Notes under the pieces: model-generated
The model's input: the letters and a program-made list of their open reading frames with translations, nothing else
The model's database searches: none
What the model was told of the DNA's origin: nothing
Program-made: the position numbers and the translations under genes
Assembly (NCBI RefSeq): GCF_927312905.1
Contig: NZ_CAKMHQ010000045.1
Span: 1 to 58,228 of the forward strand
Source of the DNA: Candidatus Nitrotoga sp. 1052
Lineage (GTDB): Bacteria; Pseudomonadota; Gammaproteobacteria; Burkholderiales; Gallionellaceae
Length of the DNA: 58,228 nucleotides
Direction: 5' to 3'
Part shown: in pieces, positions 1-10,099 of the stretch
How the letters are laid out: each line of letters starts with the position of its first letter
Position numbering within the stretch: position 1 is the first letter of the stretch

Positions 1-24
1 TTTTACACTTGCAATTTGTTATTT

Positions 25-165
25 TTAATGGGGGGAAGTCCGACAGGCTGCTAGTGGGTCATAGTCGTATTTCTCGGTACCAGCCGACGCAACTGTGACT
101 AGACCAGCCAGCCCTAACAGAAACAGAAAACCAGCCAACCCGAAAGGAAACTGAAACTGCCTCAT
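25..165 (-). CDS. possible 46-residue hydrophobic small protein
   Basis: I do not recognise this reading frame. It runs from an ATG at 165 to a TAA at 25. The N-terminal half is strongly hydrophobic and rich in Gly, Leu and Val, ending in VASAG, which looks like a signal peptide or a single membrane helix. A short polar tail follows. No ribosome binding site is clear. The last residues are encoded by a motif, AAGTCCGACAGGCT on the plus strand, that recurs near 57,475, so the C-terminus may have been provided by a repeat. It could equally be the degraded start of a lost gene or a chance frame. Confidence 0.2.
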   Translation of the reverse strand: MRQFQFPFGLAGFLFLLGLAGLVTVASAGTEKYDYDPLAACRTSPH

Positions 166-424
166 CTCATATTTTCGACATTCAATCGCTCCAGTATATT
201 CAGGTGGGTCGTCACCTGAACTCGCTTACAACAGTTGCACTTCAGAGTTGAATCCGCCATGGTTTATGGTTTATCAACGCTCTTGTAACTTCAGAAAGTG
301 TCAAATTACCAAAAGGGATAAAACTGCGATGTTTTGCTATGGATAAGAAAACAAATCCCTATAATTGCCATTTTGGCTCTGCTTCAATAGTCGCTTTAAA
401 GTGAAGCTAAAATTTAGTAAGTAT
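166..424. other. stretch without a recognisable gene
   Basis: I see no supported coding frame, RNA gene or clear promoter here. It separates a possible small hydrophobic frame on the left from the hairpin row of the IS200-type element on the right. Confidence 0.5.
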
Positions 425-522
425 CCCCCGGCAAAGCCGGGGGCTTTAATTTGTGAGCCGCTCAAAGCGGCTTAACGGGGTCGCTTACGCGGCCCCTGCT
501 CTTGTGGCCACCTTTCGGTGGC
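425..522. repeat. row of four hairpins behind the transposase gene
   Basis: Four stem-loops follow one another within 98 bases: 425-443 (8-bp perfect stem, loop AAA), 456-472 (7-bp perfect stem, loop CAA), 477-496 (8-bp stem with one G-T pair, loop TTAC) and 507-522 (6-bp perfect stem, loop TTTC). The last ends three bases before the transposase stop codon. The first probably belongs to the element end. The others could be further recognition hairpins, a REP-like cluster or a terminator guarding against read-through. Confidence 0.75.
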
Positions 523-525
523 AGG

Positions 526-957
526 TCAGCGCCATAGGTGCATCTGCTCTAGGCGCTTGCCCTCTTCCTCTTGGTGCCGAATGTACTGCCGGATCGACTC
601 CTCATCACGGCCTACCGTTGACACAAAATATCCTCTCGCCCAAAAGTGTTGCCCTACAAAATTACGCTTGCGCTCACCGTATACTCGCGCCAGATGGATT
701 GCACTTTTCCCTTTGATATACCCGATGACTTGCGATACCGAATACTTCGGCGGAATCGATATCAACATGTGCACATGATCAGGCATCAGATGTCCTTCCT
801 CTATCCGACTTTCTTTGTATTCGGACAGCCTCTTGAACACTTGCCCAAGGTGCGGCCTCAACTGCTCGTACAACGTTTTACGTCTACACTTCGGAATGAA
901 TATTACGTGATATTTGCATTCCCATTTACTATGGCTTAGGCTTTCGCTGTCGTCCAT
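526..957 (-). CDS. tnpA: IS200/IS605-family transposase TnpA (Y1 HUH)
   Basis: This is a 143-residue single-strand transposase of the IS200 group, a usual length for the family. It cuts and rejoins one DNA strand through a tyrosine. The HUH metal site is visible as PDHVHML near residue 57, and the likely catalytic tyrosine lies in QYIRHQ near residue 124. The N-terminal SHSKWECKYHVIF block is typical. I chose the ATG at 957 because GAAGGGAG lies seven bases upstream; an upstream GTG at 993 has no such site. The frame is intact with no lost motif, so the copy may be active. Four hairpins lie directly behind the stop codon. Confidence 0.9.
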   Translation of the reverse strand: MDDSESLSHSKWECKYHVIFIPKCRRKTLYEQLRPHLGQVFKRLSEYKESRIEEGHLMPDHVHMLISIPPKYSVSQVIGYIKGKSAIHLARVYGERKRNFVGQHFWARGYFVSTVGRDEESIRQYIRHQEEEGKRLEQMHLWR

Positions 958-1061
958 CTCGATACTCCCTTCTTCGTTTGCTTGGCGGCTCACGATTCGG
1001 AGTGTCGCAGATGGACTCCCGTAAATGTCAAACTTCTACTGCCACCCCGGCATAGCCGGGG

Positions 1062-1624
1062 GATTTCCTATGCTGGGTTAACAGGTAGGAAATCACTCGC
1101 TCCTGTTAATGTCCTCTGCGCTATTGGCAATTACTGGCTGCTTTTCAATGCGCGGATCGAATGGTACCTGAGCCTGTGACAAACTGTCATCCACCATTTG
1201 GAGAATGAAGCGTAAATAATTGTCTTGCACACTGAACGCTGTTACATCGAGACATTAGGAGTGTTGAAAAAAATTCAGTCGGCGTGAAAGTAATTACGGG
1301 GAACTTCCAGCATGAATAATTTTGATCGGGCAGTAGCGGAGCTTTACCGGGCGTATTGCGCTGGGTCTAGTCACGACTGGCTTTTATGGATTCGGTTGCC
1401 AATTTGTCTGTATCGATAATCAGACTCAGGCGCTCATCTAAAGTGGCTCTTTCGACTCAGTTCCCGCCGAGGATGAGTTAGAGTATGTAAAAATATTTTT
1501 TCACGTCGATCCACGCTTGCCGATCTGCTTAAACGTGAACCGGGAGATCGTCTGTTCTGTCATTCGGTAGCGAGCCGCTATACCACTCGCTTGTATATAA
1601 TAATGCGTGAAGGGGGGGCAGGTG
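1062..1624. other. gene-poor stretch between the IS element and the LuxR-type pseudogene
   Basis: No convincing gene is seen. An inverted repeat, TTAACAGG and CCTGTTAA about 15 bases apart, lies near 1078-1109 beside the element end. A short frame begins with an ATG at about 1311 (MNNFDRAVAELY) and stops after about 35 codons. I cannot assign it. It may be a gene remnant. Confidence 0.4.
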
Positions 1625-2853
1625 ATGACAGAAGAGCAAAGTAACAGTGGTATTGTGCCTGACGATTACACAAAAAATGCACCGCGAATGTGCGACCCAC
1701 CATCCGCCGTTCTGCAACGTCTTGCGCTGCACTATGATGATATTGTTGCTCGTATTTATAGTGCAGGAAGCGGTGTCGAAAATTGGCGCACGCCGATCAG
1801 CATGTTGGCGGATGTATTTGAATCATGGGCGGTGCAGTTCTTTTGCGTAAACAAACGGACGCCATTTAATGGTCGTATGAAGGCGGGAGTGCGGAACCAG
1901 CGGCAGGCTTAGATTATCTTCGCAAGTATCATTTGGTCGATCCACGTCTCAAGGATGTGGCTATATTGCCTGTCAATGACTGGTATTCCTGTGAAGACCA
2001 CTATGATGAAGCGTTTGTTCAACAGGATCGCTACTACTCCGAATTCCTGATTCCTTATGGCGGTCGTTTTCTGTTGGCTGCAAAAATTTTTGAAGATAGT
2101 GCTTCAGTTTGCTTATTCTGCACCATCACAAAGGCCGGCAGACCACCGCTTAGTCTGGACGAAAAGCAGGTCTTCATGCGTATCACTGAACATTTAGTAA
2201 AGGCACTTAATATCCAGCGAACACTGGCCGAAAAATCGGATCAGCTATCGGTAGGTGCTGAGCTATTGGAAAGAATGCGCCAGCCGATGCTGCTGATTGA
2301 TAGTCAGCGCCGTATCGGCTATCGCAATCAGGCCGGCAGAGACTTACTCATGCGTAACGACATGGTTTACGATGAGGGCGGGCTGCTGGTATGCCGCGAC
2401 AGCGAGAGTGACCTTAATCTCACTATCGCTATTCGCGAGCTGGCTTTGGTGCCATTCACTACGCATGGCGCGGACTATGTCCCAGCAGATCGCCAGTCGA
2501 TTCGATTAAAGCGACGTGATGGTCGACGCGTGGCGACTACGTTGCTGGCGCTACGTCCCGAGGCCACAATGGGTAGCTTTGGCCGCACACCGCAGGCATT
2601 ATTCACAGTATTCGAGCCAGGTGCAGCGGTAGATATTGATCCATTTATCTTGTCAGCTACATTTAATTTAACCCCCGCCGAAGCGCGACTCGCCGCCAAA
2701 ACTGTCAACGGCCTAACACCGGAACAATCTGCACAAACACTGGGCGTAAAAATCAGCACGGTTCGCAGTCAGCTGGTCGCCATCTACGGCAAGACCGGCG
2801 CAACGGGGCAGGCTGATTTGGTCAGGTTGGTGTTGTCGGCCACAACGTTTTGA
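1625..2853 (+). pseudogene. LuxR-family HTH regulator, broken by a frameshift
   Basis: Two adjacent reading frames together make one regulator of about 409 residues. The first begins at an ATG at 1625 with AGGGGGG nearby as ribosome binding site, and gives an N-terminal sensor-like region up to VNKRT near 1859. Homologous sequence then continues in another frame from about 1870 (WSYEGG, then LDYLRKYHLVDPR) to the stop at 2853. The break therefore lies within about 1860-1869, and an in-frame TAA at 1867 closes the second frame upstream. The C-terminal region, FNLTPAEARLA through STVRSQL, is a LuxR-type helix-turn-helix. The last residues lie only 50 bases from the convergent mnmC remnant. A sequencing error in one base is a real alternative. 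Confidence 0.7.
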
Positions 2854-2905
2854 TCCGCACGCTTGCATTGGAATAAGAGCTGCCAAACTCCGCGCCAAGA
2901 ATTCA

Positions 2906-4393
2906 TCAGTCGCCCACCTGCCGTACAAGCCCCGGCACAGGAGCCAATGTATTTACTACTGCCAATGGCAGTGGTAACAATTGTCCACATGCAATCGCCG
3001 CAATCAGTTCACCGGAAAGCCCGGCAGTTATCAGACCGCGAGTGCCATGACCCAAGCTGGTATATAGCCCCGGCAATAGTTCGCCCACTAGCGGCATGGC
3101 TCCGGGAACGGAAGCTCTCACTGATGCACGTCCATTCAGTTGCTCAACATCCAATGAATCAATATTCATCGACTTGGCTAGCGTCGGCGATATGTCCGCC
3201 AGCTTGGACAAATTCTCTGCATGATCGGATGCCCGCAAATCCACCGCCTCATCATTGAAATCATGCGTCGCTCCCAGCACGTGCAGCTCTCCGTCTGATG
3301 GAGCGAGATAACCATTGGCAGATACAATTGTTCGCAGATTTTCGCTATGCGGTGTGGCAGGCAGCATAGTGATTTGCCCGCGCACCGGCGTCAGGGGAAG
3401 GTGTGACAATGGCGCAAACGATTTCACCTGATAACCGGTACAAACTACCACTACCTGAGCCTCATCAGACCATGCTTGTTGGCGCTCGTCTTTTCCCTCC
3501 ACCCGCCAGCCGGACTCTACCGCTGCCAAGGATTCCGCGCGATAGCCGGTACGCCGCACTATGGCTGGGCTCGCTGCCAATGCCTCGCACATCTGTGGCG
3601 GAACCAGCCAGCCGCCGGCGGGAAACCACAGGCCGCCATGTGCCAACTCGATACCAGTCAGCTCGGATGCTTCAGCCGCATCTACGCGACGTAATACATG
3701 CGCTGGCCAATCAAGTGCCGCCAGCCGGTCGATACGTTTCGCTTCTTGCGCAGAAAATGCCAGTTGCAGCTCTCCGCATTCCGCACGGGCGATGCCGTCA
3801 ATGGGAAGCTTTTCATCCAGCAAGGCAAGCGCATGCCCATAGGAGGCCAGCAAAAAACGTTGCAATGAGTCCATGCCTGCGCTTAGCCGAATATGCAATA
3901 TTCCGCGCGGATTGCCCGATGCCGCCGCAGCTAATGCCGGCGCGCTTTCGATCAGGGTAACGGAGACTCCGCGCATCGCCAAAGCTGAGGCAACGGCACA
4001 GCCAGCCACGCCTCCGCCGATCACGATGACTTTTGTTACCTTAGCCCGCACCGGCGGCGAACCGGGAAGATGACCTTGCAGCATTTCGCGTTTACGTCCG
4101 AAGCCTGGAGATTTGCTGACCTGGAATCCCGCTTGTTCCAAACCGCGCCGTACCCAACCGGCACAAGTATAGGTGGCGAATGAGGCACCCGGCTGAGAGA
4201 TTCGCACGATTTTCTCGAACACAGACTGCGTCCACATTCCGGGATTGCGAGCCGGTGAAAAACCATCCAGAATCCATGCATCGATGCCGCCGCAGATTTA
4301 AACGTGGCGTTTTTCCTCCAGTCCGGAATCGTTTGAAAAGTAGGCATTGCTAAAACGGCTGGAAAACGGCTGCCCGTCCTGCCAGTTAAGCAT
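2906..4393 (-). pseudogene. mnmC: mnmC with most of the methyltransferase domain deleted
   Basis: MnmC is a two-domain tRNA wobble-uridine enzyme. Its C-terminal FAD oxidoreductase removes the carboxymethyl group and its N-terminal methyltransferase then methylates the amine. Here the true N-terminus is readable from an ATG at 4393 (MLNWQDGQPFSSRF, then SGLEEKRHV). A TAA follows at 4298-4300. The same frame then resumes with GIDAWILDGFSP and WTQSVFEKIV, the tail of the methyltransferase domain. About 140 codons between these points are missing compared with the family. The oxidoreductase domain is intact, with a dinucleotide-binding VIVIGGGVAGC block and a C-terminal LGHGTRGL. An internal ATG at 4237 could start a 443-residue oxidase-only protein, but no good ribosome binding site precedes it. 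Confidence 0.8.
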
Positions 4394-4763
4394 GGAGGAA
4401 GAATTCAACAATCGTCCGAGCTGGCTGCAGACAGCTTTAACAGCTTAACAAGGGCGGATATAATCATTCTGATGTTTGTAACGGTGCATCATTGTCTAAT
4501 CGGTATTCAGCGGTACCATGCCCCACTTTGCCACAACGAAGCACAGTGATTCTTCGGCGCGATTTGCGGCAACCGGGCCGATTACTTCGCTCATACCACA
4601 TTGGACAAGGCTGAAACTTTTCGAGGGCCGAATCAATAGTGTAATATATTCGACTTATTCACAAGGTGCTCTTGATAGTGCGATCCGCAACTTCAATATT
4701 TATCCCTAAACCGGGTCATCGTTTTAGTGTCGGCAAGCCTAACATCCATTGGACGCTGACCAA
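4394..4763. other. intergenic region between mnmC and the Sel1 gene
   Basis: This 370-base region lies between divergent genes and should hold both promoters. No coding frame is convincing and I could not settle on promoter boxes. Confidence 0.4.
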
Positions 4764-5594
4764 ATGATATGCACGCGTTGCGAAAGCATGAACGTGCGCC
4801 GTTCTTCGTGGAAGAAAAACGAAGACCACATGAACCATTTTCTTTATGCGCCGTACCGTTGCCGTGACTGCAAGCATCGGTTCTTTAAATTCAGCGGGCC
4901 CTTCAAGCTTTCTGTCACAGCCACCTTGGGTTTGCTTGCCTGCGTAGGCTTTCTTGTCACGATTTATCTGCTATCCAAACCTGCCACTACCATTGCCTCT
5001 CCACCCAGCGCTTATGAGATAAAGCCAAGCAGAACACTTATCCTCGAGAAAGCAAGACAGGGCAAAGCCGATGATCAATACGCTGCGGGGCTCATGTACA
5101 TGCCAGGTGGCGAGTTCTCAATAAATTACAAGGAGGCGCTGAAGTGGTTTGATTTGGCCGCCAAGCAGGGGCATGCAGGGGCGGAATTCAATCTCGGCCT
5201 GCTTTATAGAAATGGCCGTGGCGTATTGCAGGATTTCACCGCTGCTGCTCAATGGATTGAGAAAGCAGCCCACAAAGGTTACCCTGAAGCTCAGTATCAA
5301 CTTGGAACATTTTACAAAACCGGTGAAGGCATCCAACGTGATCTGACGCAGGCTTACGTCTGGTACAACCTCGCGTCCGCACAAGGCTATGAACCCGGCA
5401 TTTCGGGGCGAGATAATGTGGCAAGTCTCATGAATGCAGCTGAAGTACTGAAAGCACAAACGCTGTCACGGAATTTCAAGCTCACGCCGTCCAATCATGG
5501 TGAGGACAAAACTCTTGCGGTGAGCGTCGAAAACCTTATCAAAAAAGATATATCTGATACAAGCGTGAAACAACCAGCGCAACCAGGCCGCTAA
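4764..5594 (+). CDS. membrane-anchored Sel1-repeat protein with N-terminal zinc ribbon
   Basis: The 276-residue product begins with a probable zinc ribbon made of CTRC (residues 3-6) and CRDC (33-36). A single membrane helix follows at about 49-70, then Sel1-like repeats at roughly 95-210. The repeats are marked by A..WF..AA.QGHAGAEFNLGLLYRNGRGV, A..WIEKAAHKGYPEAQYQLGTFYKTGEG and AYVWYNLASAQGYEPG blocks. Sel1 repeats form helical solenoids that bind proteins. The ribbon would face the cytoplasm and the repeats the periplasm if the usual inside-positive rule holds. A TTG at 4749 is an alternative start; I prefer the ATG at 4764. The polar tail has no recognised domain. The partner is unknown. 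Confidence 0.75.
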   Translation: MICTRCESMNVRRSSWKKNEDHMNHFLYAPYRCRDCKHRFFKFSGPFKLSVTATLGLLACVGFLVTIYLLSKPATTIASPPSAYEIKPSRTLILEKARQGKADDQYAAGLMYMPGGEFSINYKEALKWFDLAAKQGHAGAEFNLGLLYRNGRGVLQDFTAAAQWIEKAAHKGYPEAQYQLGTFYKTGEGIQRDLTQAYVWYNLASAQGYEPGISGRDNVASLMNAAEVLKAQTLSRNFKLTPSNHGEDKTLAVSVENLIKKDISDTSVKQPAQPGR

Positions 5595-5717
5595 TCTAAC
5601 GGTAATGCGTCAGATTAGCCGTCATCGTTACTCACATGCAATTGGGTTCAATATAATTTAGCAAGAATTGCTCTCGGCAATGAGCACGTGCCTCGGTTGG
5701 GAAGGACTTAATTCCTA

Positions 5718-7082
5718 TCAGGTTGTCTGCGCCACCTCTCGTACGGCTTGTGCGATGGTTTCCGCCCAGTGCCGCACTTTCTCGCCATCCTCGCCTTCCA
5801 CCATCACGCGCAACAATGGTTCGGTTCCAGAAGGCCTCAGCAATACTCTGCCACAACCATCGAGCGCCGCTTCGGCAGCAGTCACCACTTCACGTATGCT
5901 GGCATGCGCAGAGCAATCAGCCCCTCTGGCAACTCGCACGTTCAGCAATATTTGTGGATAAAGTGTCAAATCTGAAACAGCTTGAGCCAGGGTCTGCTGG
6001 TTAATGCGAAGTGCATGCAATACTTGCAAGGCGGAGATGATGCCATCGCCCGTTGTGTGCCGATCGAGACAGATGATATGGCCGGAATTTTCACCGCCAA
6101 GTTGCCAGTCTTGTTGCAACATCGTTTCCATCACATGACGATCACCCACCTTGGCGCGCGCGAAGGGAACGTGCATGCGTTGCATGGCATGCTCGAAAGC
6201 CAGATTGGTCATTAGTGTCCCCACCACCCCACCCTTGAGCGTGCCCTGCACATGGCGGTGTTTGGCAATAATGTAGAGAAGATGGTCGCCATCGTACAAA
6301 CATCCATCCGCATCCACCATCACCAATCGGTCGCCGTCACCGTCGAGAGCAATACCGAGATCGGCATGATGATCTTTAACGGCTTGCTGCAAATTGGCCG
6401 GAGCAGTCGCGCCATAACCATCGTTGATATTTTTACCATCCGGCTGCACACCGATAGCTACAACATCCGCACCCAGTTCGTGGAAAACATGTCGGGCAAT
6501 CTGATAGCAAGCACCGTGCGCGCAATCCACCACCAATTTCAGGCCGCGCAGGTCTAAATCGTAAGGAAAGCTACTCTTGCAAAACTCAATGTAACGGCCT
6601 GCCGCATCTGATAAGCGTTTGGCTTTACCCAGCCTAGCCGAAGGCATGGTTTCTATTGATGTTTCCAGCATTGCTTCGATGGCGTACTCCGTTTCATCTG
6701 CCAGCTTGCTGCCTTGGCTGGAAAAAAACTTGATGCCATTATCCTCGAACAGATTATGCGAAGCGGAAATCACGATACCCGCCTGCAAACGCAATGCACG
6801 AGTTAGATAAGCCACTGCAGGCGTTGGCACCGGTCCGGCCAGATAAATGTCTACCCCGGCGGCAATCAAACCCGCCTGCAAAGCCGATTCAAGCAGATAG
6901 CCAGAAATACGCGTGTCCTTGCCTATCAGTACTCCGGGATTTTCACCCTGTGACAAGTGCCAATCTGCGGAAGCCAGCACTTTGCCTGCGGAATAGCCCA
7001 AGTGCATGACAAATTCCGGCGTAATAGGATATTCACCCACCCGTCCACGCACACCATCAGTACCAAAAAATTTTTTACTCAC
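5718..7082 (-). CDS. glmM: phosphoglucosamine mutase
   Basis: GlmM converts glucosamine-6-phosphate to glucosamine-1-phosphate for UDP-GlcNAc, and so for peptidoglycan and lipopolysaccharide. The 454-residue length is normal. Visible motifs are FFGTDGVRG at the start, the phosphoserine loop ISASHN (Ser about 108), the metal loop LDGDGDR and the sugar-binding GGENSGH. The C-terminal RPSGTEP phosphate-binding motif is present. I chose the GTG at 7082 because AAGGAG lies upstream and the next residues, SKKFFGTDG, are where the family begins. The start overlaps the folP stop by four bases (GTGA), so the two are probably translationally coupled. Confidence 0.95.
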   Translation of the reverse strand: MSKKFFGTDGVRGRVGEYPITPEFVMHLGYSAGKVLASADWHLSQGENPGVLIGKDTRISGYLLESALQAGLIAAGVDIYLAGPVPTPAVAYLTRALRLQAGIVISASHNLFEDNGIKFFSSQGSKLADETEYAIEAMLETSIETMPSARLGKAKRLSDAAGRYIEFCKSSFPYDLDLRGLKLVVDCAHGACYQIARHVFHELGADVVAIGVQPDGKNINDGYGATAPANLQQAVKDHHADLGIALDGDGDRLVMVDADGCLYDGDHLLYIIAKHRHVQGTLKGGVVGTLMTNLAFEHAMQRMHVPFARAKVGDRHVMETMLQQDWQLGGENSGHIICLDRHTTGDGIISALQVLHALRINQQTLAQAVSDLTLYPQILLNVRVARGADCSAHASIREVVTAAEAALDGCGRVLLRPSGTEPLLRVMVEGEDGEKVRHWAETIAQAVREVAQTT

Positions 7083-7906
7083 AAGTCGACTCCTTCCACA
7101 GCGTTCCAAATTTTCAAAGCATCTACTGTGGCACGCACATCATGCACGCGCACCATGCATGCTCCCCGCATCACTGCCAGCAACGCAGCCGCTACGCTGG
7201 CATGTACTCGGTGTTCCACGTCTTGGCCAGTAATTGTCCCCAACATGGATTTACGTGAGATCCCGGCTAGTAGTGGTACACCCAATACAGAAAATTTATC
7301 CAGATGCCTTAACAGGGCGAGATTATGCGCCAAGGTTTTGTCAAAGCCAAAACCCGGATCGACCATGATGCGCTCCCGCGCGATACCTGCCTTTTGCGCG
7401 GATAATGTACGTGAACGCAGGAATTGAAGCACCTCTGCCACTACATCCTGATAGTGCGGTTGCTGCATTGTCTGGGGCGGGCCTTGCTTGTGCATCAGGC
7501 ACACCGCTGCATCGCTTGCTGCCACAACGGCCAGCGCATCCGGTTGTTGCAGCGCATTGATATCATTGATCATGCTCGCTCCTGCCGCCAATGCCGAGCG
7601 CATCACTTCTGGTTTATAGGTATCCACTGAAAGAGGAACCGGGGCACCGTGCAAGCCTTCAATTACCGGCATGATGCGATCCAACTCTTCCTGCACGCTG
7701 ATCGATAGCGCGCCGGGACGCGTGGATTCACCGCCTATGTCGAGAAGGTCAGCGCCTTCTTGAATCAGTTGGTGTGCATGAACTAGCGCTGCATCGCGTT
7801 GTGAATGATGCCCGCCATCATAAAATGAGTCGGGGGTAATATTGACGATGCCCATAACCAAAGTGCGGGACAGGTCCAGCTTGAATGAGCCACAGTGGAG
7901 AAGCAT
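7079..7906 (-). CDS. folP: dihydropteroate synthase
   Basis: FolP joins 6-hydroxymethyl-dihydropterin pyrophosphate to p-aminobenzoate in folate synthesis. The 275-residue protein shows [11 protein letters not shown] at about 18, the [10 protein letters not shown] loop, INDINAL and the DPGFGFDKT pterin site, followed by GISRKSMLG. All are expected for an intact TIM-barrel enzyme. It lies between ftsH and glmM on the same strand, the ftsH-folP-glmM order common in proteobacteria, and its stop overlaps the glmM GTG start. No strong ribosome binding site is seen before the ATG at 7906. Confidence 0.95.
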   Translation of the reverse strand: MLLHCGSFKLDLSRTLVMGIVNITPDSFYDGGHHSQRDAALVHAHQLIQEGADLLDIGGESTRPGALSISVQEELDRIMPVIEGLHGAPVPLSVDTYKPEVMRSALAAGASMINDINALQQPDALAVVAASDAAVCLMHKQGPPQTMQQPHYQDVVAEVLQFLRSRTLSAQKAGIARERIMVDPGFGFDKTLAHNLALLRHLDKFSVLGVPLLAGISRKSMLGTITGQDVEHRVHASVAAALLAVMRGACMVRVHDVRATVDALKIWNAVEGVDL

Positions 7907-8007
7907 GTGATAGGTGAAGGTAAAAGGATAAAAAGGGAAGTGGGAACATCTAGAAGCACGGAAACATGCACCTCATCCCTTTCCCTTAAATCATCCTTCT
8001 CAGCTTT

Positions 8008-9918
8008 TCAAGCTCCCGGCGCTGGCTGAGGAGCAGATGGAGTTCCCGATGCTGTCGGCGCTGCATCCTGGGGCGGCTGGGCATCTTTGCTCGACTGGAT
8101 GACCTTGGGCGGACGTGGCGGTTTACCGGCCATAATATCGTCGAGCTGGTCGGAATCCAAGGTTTCAAATTCAAGCAGTGCTTTCGCCATCGCTTCGACT
8201 TTGTCCCGATTGGCTTCAATCAGTCCTCGAGCCAATGCGTACTGCTGGTCTATGATGCGGCGAATTTCCTCATCCACTTTCTGCATGGTGGCTTCTGAAA
8301 CATTCTTGTGGGTAGTCACGGAGCGCCCAAGAAATACCTCACCTTCATTTTCGCCATATACCATCGTCCCCAAGGCTTCCGACATACCCCATTGTGTTAC
8401 CATGCGGCGTGCCATTTCAGTGGCACGCTCAAAGTCATTGGAAGCTCCGGTAGTCATTTGGTGCATGAAAATCTCTTCCGCAATACGGCCGCCGAACAAT
8501 ACCGCAAGCGTATCAAGGATCCGATTCTTGTCCATGCTGTAACGATCTTCCGCTGGCAACTGCATGGTCAACCCCAGCGCACGTCCACGCGGAATTATAG
8601 TAACCTTATGAACCGGATCAGTTTTTGGCAGCAACTTGGCCACAACCGCATGGCCAGATTCATGGTAAGCGGTGTTGCGACGCTCCTCTTCTGGCATGAC
8701 AACTGAGCGGCGTTCCGCACCCATCATGATCTTATCCTTGGCTGCCTCGAAATCGTCCATCTCGACGAAGCGCTTGCTGCGCCGTGCGGCAAACAGTGCC
8801 GCCTCGTTTACCAGATTCGCCAGGTCAGCACCAGACATGCCGGGTGTACCACGCGCCAAAATATCGGCTTTCACGTCAGGCGCAATAGGCACTTTGCGCA
8901 TATGCACCATCAGAATCTGTTCGCGGCCACGAATATCCGGCAACGGCACGACTACTTGGCGATCAAAACGGCCCGGACGCAACAGTGCTGAGTCGAGTAC
9001 ATCGGGACGATTGGTCGCAGCGATCACTATCACGCCGCTGGCTCCTTCAAAACCATCCATTTCCACCAGCAACGCATTAAGGGTTTGCTCACGCTCATCA
9101 TTGCCGCCGCCCAAGCCAGCGCCGCGCTGGCGACCGACTGCATCAATTTCATCAATGAACACAATGCACGGCGCCTGTTTCTTAGCCTGCTCGAACATGT
9201 CGCGTACGCGTGCCGCGCCCACTCCGACAAACATTTCTACAAAATCAGAACCAGAGATTGAAAAGAACGGCACGTTCGCTTCACCCGCAATGGCCTTTGC
9301 CAGCAGCGTCTTGCCGGTACCGGGGCTACCCAGCAATAGCACCCCGCGCGGAATACGACCGCCCAAATTTTGAAATTTTGTTGGGTCGCGCAGGAAATCT
9401 ACAATCTCGGATACTTCTTCCTTGGCCTCATCACAACCTGCCACATCTGCAAAGGTAACACGTTCTTTAGTCTCGTCCAGCATGCGCGCCTTGCTCTTGC
9501 CAAAAGAGAAAAGCCCCCCTCCTTTACCGCCGCCTTGCATCTGGCGCATGAAAAAAACCCACACGCCAATGAGCAGCAACATTGGGAACCACGAAACAAA
9601 AATGCTCATCAGAAAGGATTGCTCCTCTTCCGGCTTGGCCTCAATCGTGACGCCGTTCTTGATCAAGTCAGATACTAACCACAAATCTTGCGGCGCATAG
9701 CTGGTGATGCGCTTACCATCGTTAGTAACAGCCTTCAGCATGCGTCCTTCGATAGTTACTTTGGTGATGCTCCCCAGCCTGACTTCTTCCAGAAAGCGCG
9801 AGTAATCCATCTGCGTTTGCGAAGTCTGCTGCTGGCGCGTGTTGAATTGATTGAATACGGTCATCAGCACCAGCGCCACGACCATCCAAATTCCGATACT
9901 CTTAAACAAGTTGTTCAA
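8008..9918 (-). CDS. ftsH: ATP-dependent zinc metalloprotease FtsH
   Basis: FtsH is a hexameric inner-membrane protease that extracts and degrades membrane and short-lived cytoplasmic proteins. The 636 residues are a full length. There are two membrane helices (about 5-24 and 101-125) flanking a periplasmic domain. The AAA module carries Walker A GSPGTGKT (197-204), Walker B IVFIDEID (252-259) and the second region of homology with LLRPGRFDR. The zinc site is HESGH (419-423). The Pro/Ala/Ser-rich tail is usual. AAGGAG precedes the ATG at 9918. It follows rlmE on the same strand, a conserved pairing. Confidence 0.97.
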   Translation of the reverse strand: MNNLFKSIGIWMVVALVLMTVFNQFNTRQQQTSQTQMDYSRFLEEVRLGSITKVTIEGRMLKAVTNDGKRITSYAPQDLWLVSDLIKNGVTIEAKPEEEQSFLMSIFVSWFPMLLLIGVWVFFMRQMQGGGKGGGLFSFGKSKARMLDETKERVTFADVAGCDEAKEEVSEIVDFLRDPTKFQNLGGRIPRGVLLLGSPGTGKTLLAKAIAGEANVPFFSISGSDFVEMFVGVGAARVRDMFEQAKKQAPCIVFIDEIDAVGRQRGAGLGGGNDEREQTLNALLVEMDGFEGASGVIVIAATNRPDVLDSALLRPGRFDRQVVVPLPDIRGREQILMVHMRKVPIAPDVKADILARGTPGMSGADLANLVNEAALFAARRSKRFVEMDDFEAAKDKIMMGAERRSVVMPEEERRNTAYHESGHAVVAKLLPKTDPVHKVTIIPRGRALGLTMQLPAEDRYSMDKNRILDTLAVLFGGRIAEEIFMHQMTTGASNDFERATEMARRMVTQWGMSEALGTMVYGENEGEVFLGRSVTTHKNVSEATMQKVDEEIRRIIDQQYALARGLIEANRDKVEAMAKALLEFETLDSDQLDDIMAGKPPRPPKVIQSSKDAQPPQDAAPTASGTPSAPQPAPGA

Positions 9919-10099
9919 AGTTACTCCTTAACCAGCGCACAGTCGCTACCATGCATCCATTAGACTACGTCTGACCCGATTACTCAAGGGCACCACTATA
10001 AATCCAACAATATTGCATTACTGCGTTAATTTATAGATTTTACCGCTTACATGTAAAATATGTACTGCGTATTAAACTTATCTCGCGTCTTGTCTCAAC

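Larger units (their letters stand above)
425..1061 (-). mobile_element. IS200/IS605-family element with hairpin ends
   Basis: The element consists of one transposase gene on the minus strand bracketed by imperfectly matching hairpins. On the transposase 3' side lies CCCCCGGC-AAA-GCCGGGGG (425-443). On the 5' side lies CCCCGGC-ATA-GCCGGGG (1045-1061). Elements of this group have no terminal inverted repeats. They carry subterminal hairpins that the transposase recognises as single strands, which fits this layout. The exact cleavage sites cannot be read from one copy. A decayed relative with matching hairpins lies at 56,531-56,950. Confidence 0.7.

Noticed and set aside
453-993. plus-strand open frames across the IS200 gene
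   Set aside because: They have no recognisable content and mirror the transposase, which has clear motifs on the other strand.
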